Source: Ifrita kowaldi (Eukaryota; Chordata; Aves; Passeriformes; Cinclosomatidae). Taken from it: a DNA stretch of 64,000 bases. The notes beneath the pieces were generated by a model. That model had not been told where the DNA came from. It made no database searches and was given only the letters and a program-made list of their open reading frames with translations. Positions within the stretch are counted from its first letter, which is position 1; each line of letters begins with the position of its first letter. Positions 26,201 through 39,600 of this stretch are shown here, piece after piece. The position numbers and the translations under genes were made by a program. The stretch spans positions 434,001-498,000 of the forward strand of contig VZRS01000474.1 in NCBI GenBank assembly GCA_013398055.1, in the 5' to 3' direction.

Positions 26201-26740
26201 TGGCCATAATTTGGCATGGCTGCTGTATCATGCTGCCAGGTGAGGGGCAGGCCAGGGTGGGGGGCAGAGAATGGTCATTGCCTTCCTGGATCTTCCTCTG
26301 CCAGGTCCTCTAGCTTTAAGAAAATCTGTGTGAGCAATGTGTTCAAAGTGAGCTACACAGAAAAGAGGGAAACAGTAATTGCTTTTGTTTAGGGCTGCAA
26401 AATAGAATTCATGAATAGAAAATGAAGCAATAAGAATAAATATTGTGCTCAGGAAATTCGCAGGAATTTTCGTTGCCCAGTGTTTCATTCTGTGTCTGGG
26501 AGACACAAACACAGAATTGTTCCACAAAAAGGAGGCAATACTGGAGAGGAAGATCCAGCTGAAGTGTTGGAATAATGATTTTTCTGTGGATTATTTACCC
26601 AATTGTATTCTATGCTTTGTCTTGTTTCCCCCCACCCCACACCTTAATAACAAACATTTTCTTCATCTTCCCATTCCTCTCACCCCACTGCTATGTGGAT
26701 TTTGGCTATTCAGTGACAACAGCAGCACCATCAGAAATAG

Positions 26741-26804
26741 GAATAATAACATTACATATAATTATTATAATATTATAATAATAACATTATCTATAATAAT
26801 AACA
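26741..26804. repeat. AT-rich TAA/ATTATA low-complexity repeat
   Basis: Repeated AATAATAAC and ATTATAAT units over about 64 bp, almost free of G. A simple repeat. Confidence 0.85.
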
Positions 26805-28019
26805 TCCTATTTCTATAACATAGGGAGACAATACAATAGTACAGCTAAGCTTTAGGAAGTGCAAGACTGCATGTTTGTGCTCTCTATTAATCATATACCT
26901 TAGTGTCTTCCTAGGCACTTGGCCAAAAGGAGAAAGTTGTCAACTCCCTCAAGGTGTTATTGTTACAGCATCAGATGATGTATGCCCTCAGGTGTCTTGT
27001 AATCTAATTATTTATAGAGGAATGTCAAAGGAAAAATCTCAGTAACTATGGCAGTCATTTCTGATCATGAAGTCTTAACTCCGCTCCTTTGAGCTGATGA
27101 ACTGCTTTATTCACAGTAATAAATGTTTACATAACAAAGGAACCACATAAAGACTATATTTGGTTTTGGCTCTTACTGCATGGGAATAATATCTACAAAG
27201 AACAGTTTATAGCTCAAAAAGCACAAGCCCAACAGCAGATGTTACAGGTGTGTAACAGCTGAGTTCACTACGAACCAGTACAGTTTGCTTAGTTATGTCT
27301 TTCCTTTCTGTTAATAATTTTGATAGAGGGAGAGAGGAAATGGGAGCAATGTGTGTAGGCACAGGCAAAATGAGGCCAGGTGGAGAGATAAAGCCCTCGG
27401 TGGTTCAGCCATGTAAGCCTGGCTTTGTTAGCAAAACAAAATGAGGCAGTTGAAGAAAGATGGGTAACGTGTCGGCCCTTTAACCTGGGGAATTCTTCAC
27501 CTGGTGAAAAGAGGCATTGGGGAGACAATGAACTTGTTCCAGGTGGAAGCTGGCTAGCCTTACAGGGAAAATGAAGCCTAGTGGAAATTTCCACTGCCAC
27601 TGCAGTTAGTCATCTTGTAAGAGGTGCACTAGCACAACCCAGAACGCTGTGCTCACTGCAGAGGGGAAGGGGGAGCCAGCTGAAAGGACTACACTGAGGG
27701 GACACTGTGCTTAGGATCAGGTACCGAGAAAATTCCACATCTGGAAGGGATGTGACACTACAGCAGTCAAAAGGTCAAGAGCGGGAGAAAGGTGTTGCTG
27801 CAGGCAACTATGGGATTTAAACTATACTATTACAAAATGCACATAAAATGTAGGGGGATTCCCCCTACAATTGTTGTCTTTTAAGAGAAGATTTCATATT
27901 GCTGAGCAACCCTTGTGCTTGTGACAACACAGGAGCATGTGGCAGATGCACAAAATAGCATCTTTTGTTTCTTTTCACCAAATGCAGGAAAGAAAATCAA
28001 TGACAGAAGGACAGAGTCC

Positions 28020-28286
28020 CATTGGTGAGGCTGCACCTCAAATGAGTTCAGTTTTGGGCCCCTCACTGCAAGAAAGACATTGAGGTGCTGGGGCATGTCC
28101 TGAGAAGGGCAATGGAGCTGGGGAAGGGTCTGGAGAACAAATCTCATGAGGAGTGGCTGAGGCAGGTGGGGTTGTTCAGTCTGGAGAAAAGGAGGCTGAG
28201 GGGAGACCTCACTGCTCTCTACAACCTCCTGAAAGGAGATTGTAGCAAGATGGGGTTCAGCCTCTTCTCCCAAGTGTCAAGCAACT
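28020..28286 (+). mobile_element. CR1 LINE fragment (end of ORF2, reverse transcriptase C-terminus)
   Basis: The plus strand reads GGGCCCCTCACTGCAAGAAA, GACATTGAGGTGCTGGGGCA, CTGAGGGGAGACCTCACTGC and CTCTACAACCTCCTGAAAGG, a typical CR1 non-LTR retrotransposon body. Translation gives LFSLEKRRLRGDLTALYNLL, the characteristic C-terminal stretch of the CR1 ORF2 protein. Both ends are truncated; the 3' untranslated part is missing. A 154-codon open frame passes through it and on into unrelated sequence, so the fragment is not a functional gene. It lies opposite to KIF26B transcription. Confidence 0.9.
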
Positions 28287-29639
28287 ATCCCTCTCACCAT
28301 AAAAGGGGCTTATTCAAGAGCTCTGACTTTTGTATAGAAGTTGCTGCAAAGCTGATGAAACTTAAACAGTCCACAAAACAGACAAGGAGTGCCCTGTTAT
28401 TCATAAATGACATAAAAGTTCCCCACTTTTTTGAGGTCTTACTGACTGATCTCACAGTAGAACTCTCTCCCAAAAAGGCCATTGCTATCACACAACTCCA
28501 CTTTTGCCTTTACATATTCAAGAGTGTTTTAAGCTGGGCACCACCATGAAGATACACAGTGAAAGACGTCTCCTCCCTCTTCTCATTTCTGCCTTGTGCC
28601 AGCAGTGGAGCAAAAGTCACACAAGCTTCATTTAAATAATTCAACCATCAAGAGAAAGAAGTTCCTCTCAGTCTTTGCCCCAGCTCTGTGAATTTTATGC
28701 AGCTTGGTTCAGGGGTAATTTGCACTTTGGCAATACCAAACTGAAGACATATACCCTTACTTACAGCTCAGTGTGTTACTCTAATGAGAGCTCAGAGATC
28801 CAGATGTAGCTTAAAGTCACAGCAAGTGCAGGCTATGGGGTGGGAGAGAGACTACACTGAAAGTGGAAAAAATGATCCCTCTCCCCTCTGTACTTCGAAT
28901 CTCAGCACAGAACCAAACACCATTCACAAGCAGCCATTAAAAACATCCACACAAAGCTCAAAGATAATCAAAAAGAAAAGGATCCTAGTGGTCTGTCTCA
29001 TTACAGTGCCAGCTCCTAATAAATTGTAGCTGAAAAACAGGAACTCCATTAATCCAGGGAGCTAATTAGGCTCAGCAACTCTATGTCAGAGCTAAAGCCA
29101 GATTCCCCAAAATCAGCAATGCCACTTTTTAAGAAAACATGCTCAATAAGTTGACCATGATTTACAAGAGAAAAAAAACCCCTGCAGTTAAAACAAATAA
29201 TTATGCAGATTTTAAATAATTTAGGGACTCTGCACTTGGCCAGGCTAACTTCTACCAAGATACACTCATAAAGGGAAGGCAAGTGTCTTTCCCCATGTCC
29301 CTCCTTCCCTGGCTCCCTTACTTGGAAGCATTATGGCAACCACAAATTTGGCTCAGCTTATCTGTATGGTTTAGTTGCTTTATATGAGAAGACAACATAG
29401 CTGCTATGGAATAGCAACTGGAGCAGATTAGGAGCCTGCCTGTGCCCTGACAGCGCAGCAGGAGTGCTGGCAAGGGAAGGGCTGGAATGCAGCTCGACAG
29501 TGCCTGTGCCTATAGGGCAGTCATAGGGGAAACCACATGGCAAGAAAAGGTATGCAGAAACATTCCCTGACAATCTGCTGAGGGCACGTTCTGGAAAGCA
29601 CCTTCACACCAGCCCCTCTGGAGGCTAATATTAGCAGGA

Positions 29640-30200
29640 GCAGAGCAGAGACCCGGTGAGGGCATTTCCACCACCCCTGCAGGAGCATGAAGAGAGGGCA
29701 CGCTCCCTTTGTTCATCGTGTTTCCTTCCCCCTCTGCTGCGCCCAGCTCCCGCTGCCTTCCGAGGGTCGAGCAGTGGGCAGACTAAAGCAAGGCTCTCCA
29801 CTCTGTGTTCGAGAGGCCAGGCAAAGGCCTTGTTTGCCAGGAGGCCTCAGCTCCCTGCAGCCGAGCTGCTGCCGGTCTCAGGGCTGGGGTCACCCATGCT
29901 GAGGAGCCGCTCCAGGTGACAGGCGCTGCAGAGAGAGGGCAGGGCAGCAGCCCCCTCAGCTCCCCTCTCGGTGCGCACAAGCACCTGCCTGCCGGGCTGG
30001 CCTGAATCCTGACTCCTCACCCCAGGCGGCTCGGTGACCATTTCGGCTGCCGCCCGGTGAATGCCCCGTTGTGGCGATTTGGAGCGGGGACAGAACGGGG
30101 ACAGCTGGCTGGCACACGGAGCAGGGCCGCGCTGCCCGGCCGGAGCTGCCCACTGCCGCACCCTGCGGCAGCGCCCTGCCCTTCGCTGCGAGGAGTGCTA
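29640..30200. promoter_or_regulatory. GC/CpG-rich patch inside the 28-kb intron
   Basis: Base composition changes sharply here, to GC-rich sequence with many CpG dinucleotides (for example around 29870-29910 and 30040-30190), between AT-rich flanks. Several overlapping open frames appear only because stops are rare in GC-rich DNA; none has a recognisable domain. It could be a small CpG island with an alternative promoter or enhancer role, or simply a GC-rich spacer. No TATA box or conserved first exon was identified. Confidence 0.4.
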
Positions 30201-30265
30201 GCATTCAGATGTACCCAGGGTTATTTCCTCAAACGAAAATTAACTTCAAATGTTTGTAATTGATA

Positions 30266-30279
30266 CATGAATATTCATG
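30266..30279. promoter_or_regulatory. 14-bp palindrome CATGAATATTCATG, POU-dimer-like
   Basis: Exact palindrome. Its core ATGAATATTCAT resembles the palindromic site on which POU-domain factors bind as dimers (ATGCATATGCAT type). Binding is inferred only from the motif. Confidence 0.25.
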
Positions 30280-30391
30280 ATCTTTTGGGAGGATTTCATA
30301 ATTACTTCATTCTGCTTAGGCTCATTTGATCTGCAGTAGTGACAGCAGTAGTTTACACTCCTTCATCAAGATGCCAACAATTTGGCAGCAC

Positions 30392-30558
30392 GACCTTCCC
30401 AGTTTCCTGTGCTGGAGAGCAGCTCTAGTTATTCTAATTGCAATCCCAAATGGAGTGGTACCTGAAAATAAATTGACTGCTGTTCAGTTTTAGAAACCAC
30501 TCCACTTGGCACTGCTCCTGATGTAAACAGATAACATCTCCAGGAAACTGGGAAGGTC
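30392..30558. repeat. 167-bp imperfect long hairpin (foldback element)
   Basis: Outer arms of 18 bp are perfectly complementary: GACCTTCCCAGTTTCCTG at 30392-30409 and CAGGAAACTGGGAAGGTC at 30541-30558. Inner arms also pair: CCAAATGGAGTGGT at 30446-30459 with ACCACTCCACTTGG at 30496-30509 (13 of 14). The parts between are related with small gaps, and the loop is about 30 bases. This looks like an old foldback DNA element (MITE-like) or a conserved hairpin repeat. It is long for a microRNA precursor. I do not recognise the family. Confidence 0.8.
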
Positions 30559-33500
30559 ACTCAGCAAAACACTTCGCATTTTGATAAGATTTTATATGTC
30601 AACCTCCTAGAGCCTTCAGCCCACAGCATTGTAGCAGAGGGCAGTAAAAGTGCACATACTCCCATGTGGAAAGGGGAAAAAAAGAAAAAAAAAGGCAGAC
30701 TTTGGTTGTCATTAATGATATGCAAATTATACAATTCATCTATGCCACGCATTACATATATTCCCCAAAGAAAGTTAGGCTCAAGAGTTCATACTGCCTC
30801 TGCACCTGCACACAAGCTTGCCTTATCACCTTCAGCAATAAACTTCTAGGCTGCTGGCAAATTTGAAGAAAGTTTGAGAAAATAATATGCAGAGCTTGAA
30901 GATAGTAAGCCTCTGTAAACGCTGTAAGGATTAGCAGCTGGGTGGATGGAGAGAAATCTTATTTGTGCTCCCACAGAAATGAGACAAATGCCTTCAACTC
31001 CATTCTTGAACACACCAGAGAAAGCACACACGAGAGAAATTCCCAAACACAGGAAAACTTTAGGCCAGTATTTAAACCCCTTTGGATGTCAGACTGAGGG
31101 ACAAGTTGTTGGAAACATTATGTTCTTGATGCTGGTGCTCACAAAACTGTTCATTTAGATTAACAGCAAAAAAATATGCACTTACAAGATATTGGGTCCT
31201 GACTATAAACTGTCAAAACCCAAAGTAAAGCAGTGAAAATATTAAACCCTCGGCATTAAAGCAAAAAAAAAGTCAGAAGCCCCAAGTCATGCTTCCAGTT
31301 CTGGTAATCAATTTAATACCTTTTAAATTTCCTTTTCACATACGTCTCCAAATTGCTTCACAGAGATGCATGAAACTGCTAAAACCTGATAAAAGAAGCA
31401 ATCCCTGCCCGTTGTCAAGGAAGATGAACTTTGCAGCAGCCAAGCAATCTGCAAACCAGGATGGGAATTAAGCAGGTGAAGCAAGTTCCAAAAAGGAGGA
31501 ACTTTTTATGTGTCATCTCCCATCTAACAGCAGAGACACACTGGCCTCAGTTGCTCAGCTCCAAACCATCCACAAATTAAAACCCCATGACTTCCATTTA
31601 GGAATAAAGTATTGGCATGTACAGGGAGTATGAACAAATCCTAGACAACATCCACAGCTGTCTTTCTAAAAATCAGGATATGTAAGAGGGGTAAGGATGG
31701 ACTTAGATGTCTAATTTTACACGTTCTTTCTCTTCAGAGAACAGTAAGAAAGCTGACTTTCTCCATTATACCTATTTCTTTAAAAACCTAGGACTGGGAA
31801 ACCAATTGTACTTCAAGGTCTCAATTTACTTTACTACTCAATATATAATTTTAGGGTCAAAGTAAGTTTCTTAGACATCTGCAATGATGCTTGCAGAATC
31901 TAATGAACAGAGCACTCTCTGGCCTGCAAATCCTTGGCCTCTATATTTGTACTGCCAACAGTCAATATGGGTGGGGTGACCTTGTCAGGAAGTGGAGAGA
32001 CACCAAGAACTCCTTTCACATAAAAATGAATGGCTATCAGACAGCCAAAACTTTCATCCACAGATGGGCTGAGCTACTCACACAACTGGCTGATTTAGAG
32101 ACGTGATGAGACAGGCTGAGCAATAGCAGTGATGATGGTGACTTGCATGGCAAATAAAGATCACAGATGAAGTCCACAAATCAGCCCCAAAAATTAGGAT
32201 TTTATTAACTGAAATCCACTGGCACTGTGGTCCAAACCCAGCTGTCACTGAAATCTCCAGAAAAGCTCCCAACAGCATTATCAGCATCTGAACTGGGTTT
32301 TTACAGATGTAGTGACAGGATACATGAGACAAAGACTAAACCAGTCCCTTCTGACATCAAATACATGGCATTGAAATTAAACTGTGGAACCACAGGCAGG
32401 TTTATGATGACAGTTCTGGCAGCACAGGACCAAATCTAGCAGCTGGTGCAGGGCACTGGGAATTCTGTCATCTATAAACATATGCATAAGGAAACTAAAT
32501 GTTTGATTCTTTTATATCTCTCACGCTCTATTATACTTCATTCACAGAGGAGCCTAAATTAAACCTGAGGGACTCCAGACTATGCAACTGCTATGTGTTG
32601 TAAGTAAAAGTAGCAGACTTGGTATATAAATATTTTTGATGTATATATTTCCTATTTAAATCAGCTGGAGATAGGCTGTATCAGTACATTCATCTTCATC
32701 CATGCAGCAATTTAAAATATTAATGATGCACATACATTTTTTTATGTTATCTGAAGTTTCACTCCCCCTTTAAATGGATTCTTCTATTTATTTTGCCCAC
32801 TATAGTAACATTGATTAGACAAGATTCTCAATAGGCTCTTGTATATCTGACATTTTAGAGATCTTACAGCTTTACCTGAGGTAACCAGAATATGCTTTAG
32901 AGCCCAATATTATATCTATTCTGTTCAGAAAAACAAGTATAAATTTGAATATTTCCATGTTAACAGCTGCCTCTCCACAAGATTGGTAGTCAGAACAGAG
33001 TTGTAAGTGGCAGAAAGCAATATACAATACTAAAGCTTGTATGTATTTAGTTTTAAATCACAAAAAGACCTCTCTTAAAGGTAGCAGTTCAAAATCCAAG
33101 AAGCACTAAAACAAAATCTCAAAGGTAAGCTGAACCAGTCTTTCATAAAAAGATCCTTTCAAACTTTAACTGTCTTTAAAAAGCCCCAGACTGGAATCAT
33201 TTACAATGTGCCTGGAAGGTCCTACTTCTGTTTACAAAGCCGCTGCTGATACTCAGGAATTCCCACAGCTGAAAATAGTTGAGGCTTGAGCACTTTTTGG
33301 CAAAGTACTTATTTCAGCCTTACACTCTACCCTTGGCATCTGCTGTTGAATTTAGCCAGACAGGATGCTATAAGGACATTTGGCCTCAATCAGTACGGCC
33401 ATTCTTACGTTCTTAGAATTGGCTTATAAAGGTTTACAGCCCAACTCTGCAGCCTCCTTCCTGCATCCCCTCTGCAGGCCTGCTGTGACCTCCTGAGGAC

Positions 33501-35050
33501 ACAGCAAAGAGTTCCTCAGCATTCAGTCAACCTAGCCCTGTCCAATGTGTCTGGAGACACAGAGAGGCCAAGAGGAAAGACAGTCAGTGTCATTGTGGTA
33601 AAGGCAGCGTGTGGACAACCACCACAGGGGGAGAAGGAAGAAAGAGAAATGCATTGCTTGGTCCTGTGAGCCTAAGCCACATGGGATAGCATCAAAGCAC
33701 AGGTGATGCCTGGGGTGAGAAGAAACAGAATTATTAGCTCCTGCCCCTACCCAGTACAGAGAACCATATAATCCTCCTTAAGCATTTAGAAAACCCACCT
33801 TTAAAAACATTATGGCTTTCTAACACTGCCCCCACACATTTCCATTTAGTAGAGGCATGCCAACTACTTTTCTATTTGCTCATGTTGTTTGGTTTCCATT
33901 GCTCTGCCTCCCCAGGGATGGGAATGCTCCTGCCACACGTAGAGACACATGCTCTCTATTCCTTAACTCTATTTGGGTATGCTAGCCAAATTCATTTCAT
34001 CTTTTCTCACATGAAAAACTCCCCTTCCCAGACTTTCTTGTACTCGTTTCAGCCTGAACTCATCCTTCGTCTATATAGGAGACCAGAGCTGCACCCAGGA
34101 GAGGAACTGCTAGCCCCTTGCATAACTTACTGTTTTTCTGCTGTCATTCCTAATGCCTCCTCAGATTTCATTACCTTGTCACTGTTAGTTTAGCTGTGGA
34201 CACCTGTGATCGTTAACCAACATGCCTAAATCAGCACACGCCCCATCCCCTTTCTAGCTGATGAGCTCCCAGATTGCATCAGAAATGATTAGCAGTCCAT
34301 CAGGGCACGCCCTTGCATCAGTGCCATTTGTATTATTGTAGCCCTCGAGGTCCCACAGCTGCTCCCATCTGATGTTCTGATCTGCCCTTGTACAGATGAT
34401 GGCTCTCAGCTTTGTGTAAGCAGTCACTATGATTAGCACGCTCCTGCTTTGTGTGCCAAGGCTGCTGGTAATAACAATAAATAAAACTTCTCCCAAAACG
34501 GGTCCTTGAAGAACTTTCCTGGTGGCCTTCCCTCTAGTTTGATAGCTCCCACTTCAATGCTAGCTACTGTTGTCTCTGCAATCTTCACTACTTCATGCAT
34601 CTTACTGCTCCCTGTCGTCATCAGCTTAACTAGTAAATTCTCAGGGGACACCAATTCAGGAATTTTCTTAGATCTAGACAGATTGAATTTCTTTCACCTA
34701 GACATTAGGTACCACATCTACATAGAACAGAGGGTGAGGGCTGTATTCTGAAGGTTGTATCCAAATGTATCCCCATCTTGAAAGAAAGGGGAATTTAAAT
34801 GCACAGACATCTGTTCCAGATTTCCTGGTCTTGGGAACAGGCAAGATATTTCAAAGCTCACTATCTGAGAAGGCGATATTTGTTGCCTGGATTTACTTTA
34901 AAGTGAGTTTCAACTCAGGGTTTCAGGATTTGTTCCTCTCACATCTGAGTGCTAATACCAAATTATAGTTACAGCAGGACTTTCTTAACATCTCAGTATT
35001 AACTTTTGCAGCTATTGCACTAACAAAAATTGATCATTTAATGCAGATGA

Positions 35051-35082
35051 TTTAGCAGTGAACTCATTTAGCAGTAAACTCC
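35051..35082. repeat. Two tandem copies of a 16-bp unit
   Basis: TTTAGCAGTGAACTCA is followed directly by TTTAGCAGTAAACTCC. A minor local duplication. Confidence 0.85.
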
Positions 35083-36229
35083 TCTCTTTTCTCTGTTATT
35101 CCCCCTCCTCCTCCACACACTGATGAGCAAATCATTTAGAGAGAAGTTTGTCTGCTGACTGTATGAATTTTACTCAGTAGGAAAATACATTCATGTAATT
35201 GCATTTCAAGTGGTGAGGATCTGAATAAATGAACAAGTTGTTCTATGAATAGAGGAAGTAATGAAGGCTAGCTTCCCTGAGTTTGTGTCCTGTGTTACCC
35301 CATTTTCCATACTTTGGCTCTCCACTCTTCTGCATAGTTCCTACAACTCCACCTTGCCACATCCCACCTAACTCACCTCCTTCAGCAGCAGCTCTGTCCT
35401 CTCTCCTTGTTAGCTCATGGATGCTGGCTGGCATTTGGCTCAGCTGGCTGGCAAGCCAGCATGCAGCAGAGCAGTGTCATCACACCTTCACGGCCCAGCC
35501 TGCTTCTGTCCCACCCCTCTCTCAGTCTCAAGAGTCTTGCACAGACCTCAGGTATCTAAAGGCCTGTGCCTGCATTAAGTCTGATTGGAAATGGTCAATT
35601 TAACAGCCAATTAAAAAATGTGTTTGGATGAGGAGCAATGAGATTGTGTGACCACGTATACTTTAGCCTCTCAAGAGATAGCTAAAGTTCTCTCAGAGCA
35701 CCCATGTCAGAGCAAGTTGTGCTCGCAGAGTTTGTCTGGGTTCACAATTTGGAAACACAACATTGTGCATAGCAGTCATTCCCACCACCAGCTACCGAGG
35801 ACAGACAGGACATTTCCCATATTAGCACTATGAGAGTGATTAGAGCCACCTATTTATAGCTGTGCAGTGAAAAAAATCTCAGCTCACAGATGTCAAGTTA
35901 GCCAGGCTTTTAAGTCTTTCCTATCCAGAGGCTTAGATTATTCCTGCCTTATAATTTTTCAGATCCGTGTTATGACTTTATATCCAATTAATTTTGTGGG
36001 AGGACAGCAGTTCAGAAATGCACACAGAGTAAACAAAATCATTAAGAAATGGACTGCTATGAGAGTTCAAGTTGTCATTGCATGGTTAATATTCTTCAGT
36101 AGTTCAGGTTTAAGGGGTTTTTTTTGTGTTGTATGATACATTAAATACATAGCAAATGGCTTAAAGGCCCTGTTCTGTTTTCAAAGCCACTGCTGTACCA
36201 ATTTTAAGAAAATAATAATTACCCAAAAG

Positions 36230-36600
36230 GGACCAGAGAAGTTTTGACAACCCATGAACCTTCCCTCAGCATAGCTGATTTGCATATAGTATAGCTAAGA
36301 GGTGTATTTGACCCAAGCATTTGCAATTAACCCTTAACTTGTCATATATAAAGAACAGCTTTATTTTCATTTCAGTGATTTTGTTGCACTGTAATTTCCA
36401 GAAACACCAATTAGCTATCAAATGCTGACAACTTGCACTTAGCACTGATTAGGGCTAGATATGAACTATAAACCTATCACATTACTATAGTGCAACAGCT
36501 CATTACCAGTCTAGCTTTCCTAGCTAATCTTTTCTACTAATTTTTATTTAGGGACCTACTGGCCAGCTCATCTGAAAATTAAACACTAATGATCTGCGAA
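36230..36600. promoter_or_regulatory. Candidate AT-rich regulatory stretch with octamer motif
   Basis: The octamer ATTTGCAT lies at 36278-36285, followed by many TAAT and ATTA cores and a CATATATAAAG string. The look is like a conserved intronic enhancer, but conservation cannot be seen from a single genome. Weak call. Confidence 0.2.
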
Positions 36601-39600
36601 GAATTGAGAGCTCTAAATGGTAGCATGGGAGAAAAAATAATTCCGTTTGATCTCTTTATGTTATGATAGATGCCATTTAATCAATTAGGACAGCAGAACA
36701 TATCATTCCATTCCAGACCTGGCAAATATAAAAGAAAACAGGACAGGGTGAAAGCTTCACATATCTTGACCTTCTCCACGACATAAAAGAGCATCATATA
36801 TAGTATGAGAGAATGTTTAGGAGCACAGTCACTGAGACAGCAGTCAAGACACTGTTTCCTGTGGGTCTCCTGCAACAGGGGCTTGCCAAGGATGTGACTG
36901 CTTCTAGTAGAGGGGACCTGTCAGAGACAGTGTCACAGCATTGTGCACTGTGTCCTGTGGAGATGTCAGGCATCCTGGGGTGCCTGCTGCCAGTTAAGCC
37001 TCCAGAAGATTTAACATGGGGGGACTGTGCCTCTGGAATGTCCCAGAATCAGAAATGCAGCTTACAATTATGCCTGCCTCCTTCTCCCCCACCTGCTTGA
37101 GATTATGAAAGTATTTGAGAAACAAAGGTACTGCAGCAGTGACAACGAGTGCTTCACAGTTATTTGCCAGAACTCTATGTTAAATCAGTTATTTCTGAGA
37201 TACACTGGAGATGCAGAAGGAAAAGAACACTATGTGTCATAGTTACCACTTGTTGATGAGTAGAAAAGATTATAGATGGAAAGACGTAGGTAGGATCAGG
37301 TAGGAAAATGTGTATGATCCATATTCTGTTAAACTTGTGTAAATTAAGGGCATCATGGGATATAAAAGTCCTATATTTAATAACTAATGTAAACAAATTG
37401 AGAGCAATGACAGAAATATTTTAAAAGCAGAACATGATCACATTTAGGGGCTATCTCATCTCCTGCAGTCTCACTGGGCTGGAGATTCTTTTCTGAAGAC
37501 TGTGATATTCACCCAACAATACCAATATTGTTTCCTGTGTTTACTGTTTCCAAGGCTGAATGAGTCAAAAATAGACCAGATCACGCATTAATGCCTAAAA
37601 ACCCCCAAATTATGTCTCTAAAACAACCGCTCAAACACATCCATTGCTGGTGGATACTTGTGCAATTCAAAACTTGGATAACAGCAGAGCACATTATGCT
37701 GAGCATGTTCTCAACACTCATCTAGCCCTGACCTCAAGACAATAAGCCTTTAATATGCCAAAAACTGGACCTTTTTTCCCCTAAATATGGCAGTAGAGAT
37801 TTTTTTCTTCCTGTTGAAGAAGGAGCAAGAATCCCTCATGACTGCCCTTCTTGGAACCTGCACAGCAAGAGGAGTGAAGATCTGCCACTCTGCCCAGATT
37901 TTTAAATCTCCCAAAAGAATATTCTCTACATAAATATGCAAAGGTTTTCAAATTTAAGTGCCAGAAGTGTTTCAATATGAGCATAATCAGACCACAGGGT
38001 TGGGAGATGTTCCTTCACTATAATAAAGGAGCCAGAAGGAAAAAGCACTGTACAGATAGTCCTATTGCATACTGTGAGGTTAACCAAGGAGAATTTACTC
38101 ATGCATTTAGGCAGTGCAAAACGCATGAAAGATAATATGAGCAGCATATAACTTACAGTGTCATCATAGAATACTTAACTCTTTGTTAGATAAGTCCCTT
38201 TGTATTTATGGCAATAATCATTGGTAACATTTTTAGTTGGCTTATGGTGAAATGAAAAAGTACTTTAAAATTATGCAGTCTTAAAAAGGAGCTTATATGA
38301 AGCTTCAGTTAGAGGCACAATTAATGGATAATGCAGAGGGAAGAATACAGAATTCATTAGCTAATATGGAATACAGATTAGATATTAGTAGGAAACATTT
38401 AGTATTTTGTATTTCTGAGATGAATTAAGGTGGAACAATACAGTGGTAACACTTATGAAGCACACAGTTATTGGTTTTATATCTATATGAATATGAACAC
38501 AAAATTATCAAGAAAGTTATTTGTGTTCTGAATGATAGTTTTAATAGAGAGATAACATAGCTGTTTAATGCATAAAATAGAAGTGTAATCACTAGCCAAA
38601 ATTACTTTCACATACCCACACTATTACTGTTGGAGTTGAATATTAGCTTACTATAAGTTCATACACAGCCTGCAACATTCTTTATTCATAGCCCACAGCA
38701 AAATGCTGCCTGTTGAAAAGATCTGGTGCTTTGTTGTTACTCCCTTCAGTTACCCATTGTTCTCTGCTCTTCCATGGGAGGAATACGTTTAGAAACAGCA
38801 GGGTTTTCCCTGCGATTACATGTCAGAACAGCTACTAGTGTGATGCTCAGATTCCTTAAAAGAATCAGGTATTGTTCCACAGAGAAGCACCACTGATGGA
38901 TGGAACCTGACCAGTGGAATTAAAAATGTATTTACACTATCTTTTGCATGGGTGTGATATAATAGCATTTTCAGAGAAACTGAATTTTCTTGGGAGGATG
39001 AAAAAATCTATTCCAATTTTCAGAGTACACCTAACATCTGTGGTTGTGATACCACCAGAGACCAGGTGAGTTCTGCTACAGTGCCACAGAAGCATCATGT
39101 CCCTGACCCTGCTGGGAAGAAAGTGACAGTCCCTGAGAGCATGTACATTCAGATTCACAGCAGCCAGAGACCTCCTGCAAACAACATCCTCATCGCCATG
39201 GGGCTCCCTGCACTGAGGTGAGTGTGAGGAGAATGGACATGGCACGTGCAAATGGACACAAAGGACTTTACCACTTGTGTAACCTGCTTGACTTTTACAT
39301 CTGACACACACATAAACGATTACAGGCAAAGGAGCTCACAAAGGACTGTGTCCTGGTTTCAGCCAGGACAGACTGAAATCAAGAGTAGCTCAAAACCAAA
39401 AAAAGCCACTGATTATGATGCCATTGAACAGAACATACCCATCCAGAACGGCAGCAATCACCTAACGAGAGAACAGAAAATCTGTTACCAGCTTAACAGG
39501 CTTATTTTGTATTCTGTATGATGCAAAGATTCTAAAAGTTACCAGAGTACACCCTCACTTTTTCTGTGAAACCCACTCCACAGTAAGCAGCCCCAACATT

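Noticed and set aside
28085..28549. A 154-codon plus-strand open frame
   Set aside because: Its first part is the CR1 ORF2 remnant and the rest runs by chance into unrelated intronic sequence. Not a host gene.
29656..30263. Several overlapping open frames in both strands
   Set aside because: They arise because stop codons are rare in the GC-rich patch. Low-complexity Ala/Pro/Arg translations with no domain.
38937..39329. A 130-codon minus-strand open frame on the same strand as KIF26B
   Set aside because: It does not match any part of KIF26B, and the flanking exons join in phase without it (AA plus A giving Lys303).
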